In this document: positions 32,841 to 41,636 of the stretch, in pieces
How positions within the stretch are numbered: position 1 is the stretch's first letter
Layout: each line of letters starts with the position of its first letter
DNA from: Exiguobacterium sp. s122
GTDB lineage: Bacteria; Bacillota; Bacilli; Exiguobacteriales; Exiguobacteriaceae
Reading direction: 5' to 3'
NCBI RefSeq assembly: GCF_018618475.1
Contig: NZ_JACSMD010000001.1
Location: 1,302,001 to 1,366,000 of the forward strand
DNA: 64,000 nt
Made by a program: the position numbers and the translations under genes
Notes under the pieces: model-generated
What the model was told of the DNA's origin: nothing
Seen by the model: the letters and a program-made list of their open reading frames with translations, nothing else
Database searches by the model: none

Positions 32841-33701
32841 CTACAATTCAATGTATTCGTAGAGGAAGGACGACTCGCCGTCAAAGAAACGCGGGTCGAA
32901 TAGTCCGAGTCGCTCGTCTTCGTCGACAACGACAACGAACGGTGACCATTGCTTCAGCGTGAGCGCCTCTTTATTCTCATCAAAGAGCGGTGTCAAATCG
33001 GCATCGTCCGCACTCATCAATTCATATTGAAGTACAGATGATTGATAGACGGAATCGCTGAAAATCGAGACCGTGTCATCGGTCTTCGTGACGACCGTGA
33101 ACTGCGCCGGGATGAACGACGCCGACAACGCGACCTCGTCATGCTCGGTAGCGTACGACTGATACAAATAGGCGCCTTGTGCGCTTTGAATCAAGACGTG
33201 GACAAAGATGGCGGCCCAGGCATAGCGATATACCGTGTGCCTAACGTTCTGGCGGCGCGCCACGAGCCATGCGACAAGGAAGATACCCCAATAGACGAAA
33301 TCGACGATTGGAATGACGCCGAACGTGAGCCGCGCGTCCGAGAACGGTTCGAAGTAACCTGTCCCCCAGGCGTTGAACACGTCGGCCGTGTTATGAATGA
33401 ACACGGACAGCATCGCCCAGTAAAAATAACGCATGTCGGTTACTTTAAAGAGAACGCGGACGAGCCAGTAGATGAGTAGCGCGAATAGCGGGACGAGGAA
33501 AATCGAGTGTGTGATGCCGCGATGCCACATCTGATACATCCCTTCGGTGTCCCAAAGCTGGGAGATGACGTCCGCATCCGGAATTTGACTCCCGACGAGT
33601 GTCGTCACGAGCAACGCGCGTTTCTCGTTTTTCTGTAACTCGCGTTTGTCCGCCGCTCCGTACAAGGTGAGCCCGAACAACGTATGTGTGATCGTATCCA
33701 A
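32841..33701 (-). CDS. metal-dependent membrane hydrolase (YfhP/YdjM, DUF457)
   Basis: A 286-residue membrane protein. It begins MDTITHTLFGLTLYG with the conserved His5, then has SQIPDADVISQL (metal-type Asp residues) and WHRGITHSIFLVP, the LexA-binding-membrane-hydrolase signature. Four or more transmembrane helices follow, and a C-terminal soluble part begins near 200. In Bacillus the YfhP homologue regulates the yfhQ-fabL-sspE-type region. ATG 33701 follows GGAGGGG. Confidence 0.8.
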   Translation of the reverse strand: MDTITHTLFGLTLYGAADKRELQKNEKRALLVTTLVGSQIPDADVISQLWDTEGMYQMWHRGITHSIFLVPLFALLIYWLVRVLFKVTDMRYFYWAMLSVFIHNTADVFNAWGTGYFEPFSDARLTFGVIPIVDFVYWGIFLVAWLVARRQNVRHTVYRYAWAAIFVHVLIQSAQGAYLYQSYATEHDEVALSASFIPAQFTVVTKTDDTVSIFSDSVYQSSVLQYELMSADDADLTPLFDENKEALTLKQWSPFVVVVDEDERLGLFDPRFFDGESSFLYEYIEL

Positions 33702-33722
33702 AAATTCCCCTCCTTCCTCTCT

Positions 33723-33757
33723 GAAAAAACACCCTTCTCAAAACGAGAAGGATGTCC
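33723..33757 (-). terminator. terminator after the 31-residue membrane peptide
   Basis: On the minus strand ACATCCTTCTC pairs with GAGAAGGGTGT, followed by six T residues. It separates the small gene from the YfhP-like gene. Confidence 0.85.
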
Positions 33758-33762
33758 TCAAT

Positions 33763-33858
33763 TTATTTATCTTGGTCCATTTTCATCGCTCGTCTCGCGA
33801 CGATTGTAACGAAAATGACAGCGACAATCGGAATGATTAATGGCATCCAGTTCAACAT
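33763..33858 (-). CDS. 31-residue membrane peptide
   Basis: A short ORF starting MLNWMPLIIPIVAVIFVTIV and ending MKMDQDK: one transmembrane helix with a basic then mixed tail. AAAGGGGACAGGCGG supplies a ribosome site, and a strong terminator follows its stop. Its function is unknown; it resembles other orphan single-span peptides of Bacillota. Confidence 0.6.
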   Translation of the reverse strand: MLNWMPLIIPIVAVIFVTIVARRAMKMDQDK

Positions 33859-33918
33859 CCGCCTGTCCCCTTTCTACAAGTGTCGCAAGCAGTATATCAC
33901 AAACTTAAATCAAGCGTT

Positions 33919-34914
33919 TCAATGAATGCTCGCCTTTGAGTATCGGCTTGCCATCGACTCAATCGTCTCCCGCATATGGTCGCGGAGCGTTACGGGTTCG
34001 AGCACCTCGACTTGGCTTCCTAGGGATAACAGCCAGAAGACGAAGCCGTCGGAGACGGCCGCGTCGAATCGGATGTGGAAACGGTCGTTTGTTTCCGTAA
34101 TCGATACGTCTTCCCCAAGCTTATCGAAGATGACCGGGAGCACCCGCTCTTCGACGGCCAAGACGACTTCTTCATCGAGCCCATTATACATGTTGAACGA
34201 CTTTTGGAAATAGTCATCCGGCAAGTGATGCTTTTGACGCGGCGAGTCGTCCTCGACGATCTCCGAGTTGACGATACGGTCAACCCGGTAGTTGCGAATC
34301 TCCCCAATCGATTCGTCGATGCCGATTAAGTAATACTGCTCGTGGTTCCAATGCAAATCAATCGGATTGACGACGTAGCGTTCGCCGTCACGTCGGAGCG
34401 GGAACGTCCGCTTGGCGACGTCGAATCCGACGACGTCCGTATATTGGAACGAGATGGCTTTTTGTTCTTGAATCGCCCGTTGAATCCGGTCGATATGGTA
34501 TGGAATATAGTTCACTTTCTTCTTCGGCGTCTTGATGATGGATTGGAGCGTCTCCGCTTCCGGGATGCTCGTCAAATTGCGGAGCTTGTCGACGATCTGC
34601 TCGGTCACGTCCTCCGAGATGAACTTCGCGGCGACGATCGCATCGACCATCATCCGCAGTTCATGGCTCTCGAAGAGGCGGGCCGAATGCCAATATTTTT
34701 TGGCAAGACCGTTCTTCTCGAGCTCATCCTGCACCTCGAACCCCGAATCGGTCAATGCTTGGATGTCGTCTTTCACGGATTTTTTTGCTAACTTAGAAGT
34801 ATCACCAATTGTAGATAAGTAAGCAAGCAGGTCCTCTAACGTCTTCGGATGATTGTCGTCCGTATGGCGTTCGAAGAACCGTCTTACTTCAAGTAACCGC
34901 TCTCGGTTGTTCAC
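33919..34914 (-). CDS. WYL domain-containing HTH transcriptional regulator
   Basis: About 331 residues. An N-terminal helix-turn-helix (residues 1-65, with SVKDDIQALTDSGFEV as recognition region) is followed by a WYL domain (about 140-230: AISFQYTDVVGFDVAKRTFP then WNHEQYYLIGIDE) and a C-terminal WCX extension. WYL regulators bind nucleic-acid-type ligands and often control DNA-repair or defence genes. The GTG at 34914 has AAAGGGG at good spacing. The target is unknown; the divergently placed hydrolase gene is one possibility. Confidence 0.85.
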   Translation of the reverse strand: MNNRERLLEVRRFFERHTDDNHPKTLEDLLAYLSTIGDTSKLAKKSVKDDIQALTDSGFEVQDELEKNGLAKKYWHSARLFESHELRMMVDAIVAAKFISEDVTEQIVDKLRNLTSIPEAETLQSIIKTPKKKVNYIPYHIDRIQRAIQEQKAISFQYTDVVGFDVAKRTFPLRRDGERYVVNPIDLHWNHEQYYLIGIDESIGEIRNYRVDRIVNSEIVEDDSPRQKHHLPDDYFQKSFNMYNGLDEEVVLAVEERVLPVIFDKLGEDVSITETNDRFHIRFDAAVSDGFVFWLLSLGSQVEVLEPVTLRDHMRETIESMASRYSKASIH

Positions 34915-35030
34915 GGTATGTTCCCCTTTCACTTCTGTATATATAATATGTATAAAGAGACATTATCATGTTATTTCCATGAAATAAAGTTATTTTCCAT
35001 TACATTTCGTTTAAGGAGGCAATCGTCGCT

Positions 35031-35876
35031 GTGAAACACTACGCCCACGTCAATGGCACAAAAATCGAATACATCGACCGAGGTCACGGTCCGGTCGTCG
35101 TCTTGATCCATGGGACCCAATCGTCAAGTCTCGAACCGTACCATGTGGACCGGCTCGTCTTGTCCGGATTCCGGGTCATTGTCCCGTCCCGCCCCGGTTA
35201 CGGTGAGACTCCGTACTCATTTTCCGCGACGCCTCAAGCGTTCGCTGAGAACTTGCGCCAGCTGATGCACGTCATGAAGATTGACGCTTATCACGTATAT
35301 GGCATCTCTGCCGGTGGTCCGACAGCGATTGAGCTTTCGTCACGCAACAATCAGGCTCTCAGTCTGACGCTCGCCGCGGCGGTGACGAGCGAGGTCGATT
35401 TCCCATATCGACGCTACATTAGCCGAAACATCGCCCAGCCGCTCTTCATCGCCGCCCAGTTCACGATGAAACAGTTCGTCTTCCGGGCGATTCAAAAACA
35501 GCCGTTCGAGGCGACGGCTCGTATGATTGAGTCGACGAGCCTGCTCGCGTTAGATGCGATTCGCGATGAAGTGACCCCGTACGACATCTTTCTATTGAAA
35601 CGCGTCGCCAGTCAGATGGCGTTCGGGCTCGGGGCCCAGTTCGACCTACGTCAACGAGTCCCCGACGAAGCGCTACTCGGCGTGACATGTCCGACATATA
35701 TCGTCCATTCAAAGAATGATAAGGCCGTCCCTGTGCGCCATGCCCATCACGCGAAGCGACTTATCCCGCACGCACAGCTCACGATTTTGAACAGTCCGGG
35801 CCATCTCATTTGGATTGGTCGCCAGGCGCGAAAGAGCGAGCAGCAAATCGAGCGCTTTATCCGCTTAAACTCGTAA
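35031..35876 (+). CDS. alpha/beta hydrolase
   Basis: A 281-residue hydrolase. HG in VVLIHGTQSSSL forms the oxyanion region, GISAGGPTAIEL (near residue 93) is the nucleophile elbow (GxSxG) and the C-terminal SPGHLIW carries the catalytic histidine. Asp in HSKNDKAVPVRHA is the likely acid. Substrate unknown. GTG start at 35031 after AAGGAGG. It is transcribed divergently from the WYL regulator gene. Confidence 0.85.
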   Translation: MKHYAHVNGTKIEYIDRGHGPVVVLIHGTQSSSLEPYHVDRLVLSGFRVIVPSRPGYGETPYSFSATPQAFAENLRQLMHVMKIDAYHVYGISAGGPTAIELSSRNNQALSLTLAAAVTSEVDFPYRRYISRNIAQPLFIAAQFTMKQFVFRAIQKQPFEATARMIESTSLLALDAIRDEVTPYDIFLLKRVASQMAFGLGAQFDLRQRVPDEALLGVTCPTYIVHSKNDKAVPVRHAHHAKRLIPHAQLTILNSPGHLIWIGRQARKSEQQIERFIRLNS

Positions 35877-35898
35877 GGCACCAATCTAGGTGTCTTTT

Positions 35899-36315
35899 TT
35901 AGTCTGCTTCGAGTAATTCGATCAGTCGATTGGTCACGTCTGCCGGAATGAGGTGAGCCGTGTCTGTATCGTCCGCGTCGTAAAGGCTGCTCTCACCGTC
36001 CGATTCATTAAGCCAGAGGTAATAGCGGTCAGTCTCTTCATTTTCGAAGCGGACTTCGAGATCGTATTCCGGTCCGACCACGTTGGCGATCCCCGGAATT
36101 CTCTCTGCCTCACGAAGCATATCTTCGAATACTTGAATCGCTTTCGGTTCGTCAAACGTGATGAAGTCACCCGTTTGGAAACGATAAAACCCATCCGATT
36201 CCGAGACGGTCACCGCTTTAATTCCGTCCGTCCGAAAATCGTTCGAGCCACAACCCGTCAACATGAACACTACCAATACGGGCGCTACGATTCGTTTCAT
36301 TGAAAGCTTCACCAT
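35899..36315 (-). CDS. YhfM-like lipoprotein, paralogue 1
   Basis: About 138 residues. The signal peptide ends in the lipobox MLTGC, followed by the shared domain: VTVSESDGFYRFQTGDFITF, YDLEVRFENEETDRYYLWL and a last helix DVTNRLIELL. It is homologous to the next two genes and to the lipoprotein at 14487. The GTG at 36330 overlaps the upstream stop; ATG 36315 has better spacing to AGGGG. Function unknown. Confidence 0.7.
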   Translation of the reverse strand: MVKLSMKRIVAPVLVVFMLTGCGSNDFRTDGIKAVTVSESDGFYRFQTGDFITFDEPKAIQVFEDMLREAERIPGIANVVGPEYDLEVRFENEETDRYYLWLNESDGESSLYDADDTDTAHLIPADVTNRLIELLEAD

Positions 36316-36326
36316 CCATCCCCTGT

Positions 36327-36743
36327 TCACTCATGCTCCAGCAGTCGAATCAGCTCGTCCGTCACGTCTGCCGGAACGAGATACACCGTATGCGTATCGT
36401 TCACATCCATAATGCTCGTCGGCATGCCTAACTCGCCGAGCCAGACGTAATAGCGGTCCATCGTCTCGTCTTGATACTGGACTTCCACATCATATTCAGG
36501 CGTTGCCATATTCACGATGCCAGGTTGTTGTTCCGCATTGCGAATCATGTCCGCGAACACTTTGACGTCTGCGAGCTCGTTATACGTGATGACATCGTGT
36601 TCGTGGAACCGCCCGAAGTCGACCGACTCGGCAATTCTCACTTCTGTGACATCTTCTGCGATGAGCTCATTCGTGTCACATCCTCCGAGTAAGCCGACGG
36701 TCAAAGCGGCAATCCCCGTTATCCATTTCCCCTTACGTTTCAT
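36327..36743 (-). CDS. YhfM-like lipoprotein, paralogue 2
   Basis: A 138-residue lipoprotein with lipobox LLGGC. The mature domain aligns with paralogue 1 nearly throughout: VRIAESVDFGRFHEHDVITY, YDVEVQYQDETMDRYYVWL, TVYLVPADVTDELIRLL. It overlaps paralogue 1 by 4 bp or is immediately next to it. ATG 36743 follows AAGGAGG. The pair looks like a recent tandem duplication. Confidence 0.75.
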   Translation of the reverse strand: MKRKGKWITGIAALTVGLLGGCDTNELIAEDVTEVRIAESVDFGRFHEHDVITYNELADVKVFADMIRNAEQQPGIVNMATPEYDVEVQYQDETMDRYYVWLGELGMPTSIMDVNDTHTVYLVPADVTDELIRLLEHE

Positions 36744-36808
36744 CTGACTTCACCTCCTTAAGTTGTCGACTTTCAATACGTAAAACTAGTTTCAAGGACC
36801 ATGCTAGG

Positions 36809-37234
36809 TTAGGCGTCCACCTGTAGCGTCACAATTAAGCGGCCCGTGATGTCGGCCTCCACTTGATAGAGGCGGTGTGACTCGCTGACGTTCGAAAGGA
36901 CACTCGGTGTCCCGTTACGCCCGAGCCAAAGTTGATAGCGTTCCACAGCATCGGCTTTATAGTGAATCTCGAGATCGAAATCCGGTTCACGCTGAACTGT
37001 CGTGTCCATCAACTCGTCCGCGTTGCGAAGCATATCCGCGAACACCTTGATGTCCTGCAGTCGATTGTATTCGACGAGGAACTGGTCGTTGAATCGGGTC
37101 CCTTCCACCGATTCAGCGACTTTCACATGATTCATCTCTTCAGCTTCAACTGCCTTGAATCTTTCTCTGCCATACCCATACGGTAGCGTAATTTTTCTCA
37201 CTTCATTAATGAAATTCAACAGTCTACCCATCAT
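36809..37234 (-). CDS. YhfM-like protein without signal peptide, paralogue 3
   Basis: A 141-residue protein that shares the domain of the two downstream lipoproteins (VKVAESVEGTRFNDQFLVEY, FDLEIHYKADAVERYQLWL, YQVEADITGRLIVTLQ). It lacks a lipobox or clear signal peptide; the first 30 residues are unrelated and may tether it loosely. ATG 37234 follows AGGAGG. It is probably cytoplasmic, an unusual location for this family. Confidence 0.65.
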   Translation of the reverse strand: MMGRLLNFINEVRKITLPYGYGRERFKAVEAEEMNHVKVAESVEGTRFNDQFLVEYNRLQDIKVFADMLRNADELMDTTVQREPDFDLEIHYKADAVERYQLWLGRNGTPSVLSNVSESHRLYQVEADITGRLIVTLQVDA

Positions 37235-37304
37235 ATTCGACCTCCTATCTGTCTGATCATTTTACATACGCAAAACGTGTACAGAACGTTTCATTAATAT
37301 CACT

Positions 37305-37622
37305 TTAAGCTTTTGACTTCTGCTTCTCCTTAGCCCGTTCTAAAAAGATTGGTAGCACGTTCAGTCCGATTGAGATGCTTGTCAGAACCCACCACGCTCG
37401 CCCCATGCCTGGAATGACGTCTGCCAACGCCGCCCAGTCTTCTGCTTCGACCCAAACCGCCAAATGGCTGTAGTCTGCGCATACCGTCAATGCAGTCAAA
37501 GACAATGCGACCGCCATCGGTAGCCTGTAGTCTTTCCCCACGCTGAACGTGTACAAGTTGAATAACGTCGCCCCAATTGCCAGTAAACCAAATATAATCC
37601 ACATCAGAGCATCACTCTCCAT
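37305..37622 (-). CDS. small membrane protein
   Basis: A 105-residue protein with three hydrophobic segments (about 7-25, 35-50, 75-92) and a basic tail (ERAKEKQKSKA). I recognise no family. ATG 37622 follows GGAGAGTG-type leader sequence. It lies alone between the YhfM paralogues and the sucrose operon. Confidence 0.6.
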   Translation of the reverse strand: MESDALMWIIFGLLAIGATLFNLYTFSVGKDYRLPMAVALSLTALTVCADYSHLAVWVEAEDWAALADVIPGMGRAWWVLTSISIGLNVLPIFLERAKEKQKSKA

Positions 37623-37693
37623 TATTTATGCAATTGATTACCTATTTTTACAGTAGCATAAGCAAAACGTGAAATCGTTACATTTCGGAACAA

Positions 37694-37722
37694 CAAAAAA
37701 GCCGAGCCGAAGCTCAGCTTAA
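37694..37722 (-). terminator. terminator of the scr operon
   Basis: On the minus strand AAGCTGAGC TTCG GCTCGGCTT is followed by a run of T residues, directly after the scrB stop. Confidence 0.9.
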
Positions 37723-39141
37723 TTATTCGTACGTCCAACCAATCAAGCTCGCAGTCGCCCCTTCATAGCGCAACTGTTTGTCGAGCTCGTTCGGGAACAC
37801 GCGGAGCGTGGCGACGGCCTCGCCGTCATTGACGAAACATTCGACGCTCGACGAATCGACGAAAAGCTGGAGGGACGTGACGTCCATCACGTTCGTACGC
37901 GTCGTGCCAAATTCGGTCGCGAACGGCTCACCGGCGTTCGTCCGGTCAATCGTCAACTCACGAGTCGACGCGTCGTACCGGATGACGAGCGACTCATCTC
38001 CGACTTGAAGCAGTTCGAGCGTGAAGTCCGATCCGTCCGTCGTCAGTTCGAGTTCATATCGATGCGGCGTGTCCGTCTTAACCGACGTGCCTGACGTCTC
38101 GATGAACGTCGCTTGACGAAGTTTCGACAACTCCCGAACCGGGCGTTGTTTCAATCGACCGTCCTCAATCGAGAGCTCGCGCGGCAGCGTCAAGGCGTGT
38201 GCCCAACCAAACCGGTCCGTCGGATACTCGATTTCCGGCAAGCCCATCCACCCGACGAGCAGACGACGTCCGTTATGTTCAGTCGTTTGCGGGGCGTAGA
38301 AGTCGAAGCCGAAATCGAGTTCTTCGAATATACCGTGCTCAAACGTCAACGTCTCGAGGTCTAACTTCCCGATGACGAATCCCGATTGATAGATGTTGTG
38401 ATACCGATGGCCGTCCGGCTCGATGCCTTGTGGCGAGAAGACGAGCACGTGCTGTCCGTTCAGTTCGAACACGTCGGGACATTCCCACATGTAACCGAAC
38501 GGGTCGAGGCCCGTCTTCACTTCTCCAAGAAACGTCCAGTCGTTCAAGTCGCTCGAACGATACAAGACGACACATCCGGTCCCGTTCTCACGCTGAGCAC
38601 CGACAATCGCATAGTAGAAACTGTTCTCAACCCATACTTTCGGGTCACGATAATGCTCCGTGTAGCCAGCCGGGACGTCCGGGATGGCGACGTTACGTCG
38701 TTCGATTTTTCCATCGCGTAACACGCCGATCAGTTGCGAGGCGTGACGCGTCCAGTCATCCGTCCGGTGATTACCCGTATACATGACATGCAGTTCCCCG
38801 TCTGCGACGAAGCCGCTTCCGGAATAGGCACCATGTGAGTCTTCGGTCGACTCCGGGACTAACGCCACCCCGCGATCGGTCCACGTGACGAGGTCGGTCG
38901 ATGTGACGTGATACCAATGTTTCAGACCGTGTACCGGTCCGAGTGGGAACCACTGATAGAACATGTGGTATTCCCCATTAAAAAACGTGAAACCGTTCGG
39001 GTCGTTTAGCAGGCCAGTCGGCGGTTGGATATGATAGCCGAACCGCCAAGGCGAGGCCGCCGTTTTCGTGCGGAGTGTCTCCATGTCGAGGGCACTCACG
39101 TCACGCAGCGAACGATAACGTTCCGCCTTCGTCCAAGTCAT
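37723..39141 (-). CDS. scrB: sucrose-6-phosphate hydrolase (GH32)
   Basis: A 472-residue glycoside hydrolase family 32 enzyme that splits sucrose 6-phosphate into glucose 6-phosphate and fructose. The nucleophile Asp is in GLLNDPNGFTFF (near residue 45), the transition-state stabiliser in HYRDPKVW and the acid/base Glu in MWECPDVF. A C-terminal beta-sandwich follows. The start ATG 39141 is preceded by AAGGAGTG. It is the last gene of scrK-scrA-scrB, 18 bp after scrA. Confidence 0.93.
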   Translation of the reverse strand: MTWTKAERYRSLRDVSALDMETLRTKTAASPWRFGYHIQPPTGLLNDPNGFTFFNGEYHMFYQWFPLGPVHGLKHWYHVTSTDLVTWTDRGVALVPESTEDSHGAYSGSGFVADGELHVMYTGNHRTDDWTRHASQLIGVLRDGKIERRNVAIPDVPAGYTEHYRDPKVWVENSFYYAIVGAQRENGTGCVVLYRSSDLNDWTFLGEVKTGLDPFGYMWECPDVFELNGQHVLVFSPQGIEPDGHRYHNIYQSGFVIGKLDLETLTFEHGIFEELDFGFDFYAPQTTEHNGRRLLVGWMGLPEIEYPTDRFGWAHALTLPRELSIEDGRLKQRPVRELSKLRQATFIETSGTSVKTDTPHRYELELTTDGSDFTLELLQVGDESLVIRYDASTRELTIDRTNAGEPFATEFGTTRTNVMDVTSLQLFVDSSSVECFVNDGEAVATLRVFPNELDKQLRYEGATASLIGWTYE

Positions 39142-39159
39142 TCAAATCACTCCTTTATC

Positions 39160-40590
39160 TTATGCGGCTTGTTTGACCGCGTCTTTTTTTGCCTGGCGCT
39201 TCGCGAGGACGAACGTCAAGCTGAAGGCAACAGCGAACGAGATCGCCATGCCGATGATATACGATACGATTGATGCCGGTGCGATTGAGATGATCCCCGG
39301 AAGACCAGCCGCACCGAGTGCGACAGCGAGGACTTCACGACCGACGATGAACGCCGAGGCGATTCCTGAACCGATGATGGCGGCGATGAACGGGTAGCGG
39401 AGTTTCAAGTTGACCCCGAACATGGCTGGTTCGGTGATCCCTAGAAGTGCCGAGATACCTGACGCCGAAGCGACACCTTTCATTTTCTTCTCACGTGTCA
39501 AGAAGAAGACAGCGAGTGTAGCCGCGCCTTGGGCGACGTTTGACATCGCGGCGATCGGGAAGATGAACGACCCGCCCGTCCGTGCGATATCGGCGAGAAG
39601 TTGCGTCTCGATGGCGATGAAGCTGTGGTGCATCCCTGTGATGACGATCGGTGCGTACAAGAGACCCATGACGAGACCGCCGAAGAAGCCGAGTGAGTCG
39701 TACGTCCAAACGAGTCCATCGATAATCAAGTTCCCTGCTTCACGTGTGATCGGCCCGACGAACGCGAACGTGACGAACGCTGTGATCAAGAGTGAGAGAA
39801 GCGGCGTGAGCAAGATGTCGAGCGATGCCGGCATAAACTTGCGGATGTTGATTTCAAGCTTCGATAAAATATAAGCCGATACGAGTACCGGTAACACTTG
39901 ACCTTGGTAACCGAGTTTCTCAATTTCAAATCCGAGGATGTTCCAGACCGGAATATCACCGACCGTCGCTTGCGCATAGGCGTTGACGAGATCCGGGTGG
40001 ACCATGATCATCCCGAGGGCGGCACCGAGATACGGGTTGCCCCCAAACCGCTTGGCCGCGGAGAACCCGATCAAGACGGGCAGGAAGACGAAGGCGGCGT
40101 TGGCGAACGTATTGATCATCGCGGCAAGGTCGGCGATGCCAGGGTACTGGTCGATGAGCGAGCTACCGTCGAAGAACAAGTCCGGCGCTGTGAGCAAATT
40201 GTTAATCCCCATCAAGAGACCACCGGCGACGATCGCCGGGATAATCGGTACGAAAATATCAGATAACATTTTCACGAACTGTTGGAGCGGATTGCCTTTT
40301 TTCGCACTCGCCGATTTGACGTCACTCGTCGACATGTCGCCGAGTCCTGTCAATTGAGTGAACTCGGCATAGACTTTGTTGACCGTCCCTGCACCGATGA
40401 TGATTTGGTACTGACCGCCCGTCGCGAACGTCCCTTTGACGACGTCTAACGCATCCAATTTTTTCTCATCGACTTTCGACTCGTCATTCAAGACGAGACG
40501 GAGCCGGGTGGCACAGTGGGCGGCCGCGGCGACGTTGTCTTTTCCGCCGAGCGCCTCTAAAATCGCTTCTGCTTCTTGTCTGTAGTTCAT
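39160..40590 (-). CDS. scrA: sucrose-specific PTS transporter EIIBC
   Basis: About 476 residues. The IIB domain (1-90) contains the phosphorylated cysteine in [14 protein letters not shown] (near residue 26). The IIC domain has about ten helices and ends in the usual lysine-rich tail. No IIA domain is fused, so a separate EIIA-Glc-type protein must supply phosphate. It phosphorylates sucrose at C6 during uptake. The ATG at 40590 overlaps scrK by 4 bp after GGAGGG; an in-frame start 25 codons upstream lies inside scrK without a site. Confidence 0.92.
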   Translation of the reverse strand: MNYRQEAEAILEALGGKDNVAAAAHCATRLRLVLNDESKVDEKKLDALDVVKGTFATGGQYQIIIGAGTVNKVYAEFTQLTGLGDMSTSDVKSASAKKGNPLQQFVKMLSDIFVPIIPAIVAGGLLMGINNLLTAPDLFFDGSSLIDQYPGIADLAAMINTFANAAFVFLPVLIGFSAAKRFGGNPYLGAALGMIMVHPDLVNAYAQATVGDIPVWNILGFEIEKLGYQGQVLPVLVSAYILSKLEINIRKFMPASLDILLTPLLSLLITAFVTFAFVGPITREAGNLIIDGLVWTYDSLGFFGGLVMGLLYAPIVITGMHHSFIAIETQLLADIARTGGSFIFPIAAMSNVAQGAATLAVFFLTREKKMKGVASASGISALLGITEPAMFGVNLKLRYPFIAAIIGSGIASAFIVGREVLAVALGAAGLPGIISIAPASIVSYIIGMAISFAVAFSLTFVLAKRQAKKDAVKQAA

Positions 40591-41531
40591 TCGGGTTTCC
40601 CTCCTAACAGTTGTTGAACACGTTGTGGTGATGGTATGGCTGGAATCGCGCCGTAAGCCGTACACGTGAGTGCACCGGTCACGTTCGCATATTCGATGTC
40701 CTGCTGTAATCGTGCATCGTCGACGCCAAGTGTTACGAGACGATACAAGTACGCCCCGACGAATGCGTCACCGGCACCCGTCGAGTCAACGCTTTCAATT
40801 TTCACCGACGGGATGATGGCCCGCGTCTCGCTTGTCGCAATCAACGTGCCGCGCGACCCGAGAGTGATGGCGACCCGGCTTGCGCCGAGTTTGATGAGTG
40901 CGTCGACCGCCTCGTCGAGCGTCGCAGCTCCGGTCAACAAGTGGGCTTCTTCTTCGCTCAATTTGACGAAGTCGGCCTCGGCGATAAAGTGTAGCGAGTC
41001 TTGTTTGAACGCCTCGAGGTCCGTCACGAGCGCGTCGCGATAGTTCGGGTCGAACGAGACGAACAGCCCATCGCGTTTCGCGAATTGCAGCAACTTGAAG
41101 TAGGCGTTCTTTAATTCACCATCAAGCAGTGCCGTCGCCGAACCGAAGTGGACGATATCCCCTGACTTGAACTTCGACAAGTCAATCGCGTCGAACGCAT
41201 AATCGCCGTCACTGCCACGTCGGAACGTGAAGTCACGCTCTCCGTCCGCCTGAATCGAGACGAAGGCGAACGTCGTGTCGCCTGCTTCGACCAAGTTGTC
41301 CGTGCCGACGCCGTTTGCTTCGAGCGTCTCTTTTAAGAATTGTCCGAACGGATCCGCCCCGACTTGACCGAGGAAACTTGATGTCCCCCCGTGTTTACTG
41401 ACGACGGCCGCCACGTTCGCAGGCGCACCGCCTGCTTTTTTGACGAAAGTAGTGCCGTTGACGAGGTCGCTCGACGCGTCCTCACACACCCAATCAATCA
41501 ATAGTTCACCAATGCAATGTACGGTATTCAT
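40587..41531 (-). CDS. scrK: fructokinase (PfkB family)
   Basis: About 314 residues. PfkB signature 1 is [16 protein letters not shown] and signature 2 is [17 protein letters not shown], with the catalytic base Asp. It phosphorylates the fructose released by ScrB. ATG 41531 follows GGAGGTGGACGG. It is the first gene of the structural scr operon, directly downstream of the operators at 41568-41620. Confidence 0.9.
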   Translation of the reverse strand: MNTVHCIGELLIDWVCEDASSDLVNGTTFVKKAGGAPANVAAVVSKHGGTSSFLGQVGADPFGQFLKETLEANGVGTDNLVEAGDTTFAFVSIQADGERDFTFRRGSDGDYAFDAIDLSKFKSGDIVHFGSATALLDGELKNAYFKLLQFAKRDGLFVSFDPNYRDALVTDLEAFKQDSLHFIAEADFVKLSEEEAHLLTGAATLDEAVDALIKLGASRVAITLGSRGTLIATSETRAIIPSVKIESVDSTGAGDAFVGAYLYRLVTLGVDDARLQQDIEYANVTGALTCTAYGAIPAIPSPQRVQQLLGGKPE

Positions 41532-41567
41532 CCGTCCACCTCCATAATCTTTCAATCCACGCTCTTT

Positions 41568-41583
41568 ATCGAACCGGTTCCAA
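41568..41583. promoter_or_regulatory. scr operator O1 (ScrR site)
   Basis: GAACCGGTTC (41571-41580) is a perfect palindrome with a C-G core of the LacI/GalR type, about 40 bp upstream of scrK and overlapping its presumed promoter. Its centre is 35 bp from that of O2. Confidence 0.7.
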
Positions 41584-41600
41584 AACCAATTAAAAAAATG

Positions 41601-41620
41601 TTGCGGAACCGGTTCCGCAA
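41601..41620. promoter_or_regulatory. scr operator O2, also hairpin-forming
   Basis: TTGCGGAACCGGTTCCGCAA is a perfect 20-bp palindrome between scrR and scrK. On the minus strand it is followed, after CA, by seven T residues, so the same sequence can form a terminator-like hairpin at the end of scrR. Confidence 0.75.
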
Positions 41621-41636
41621 CACAAATGTAATCGAT

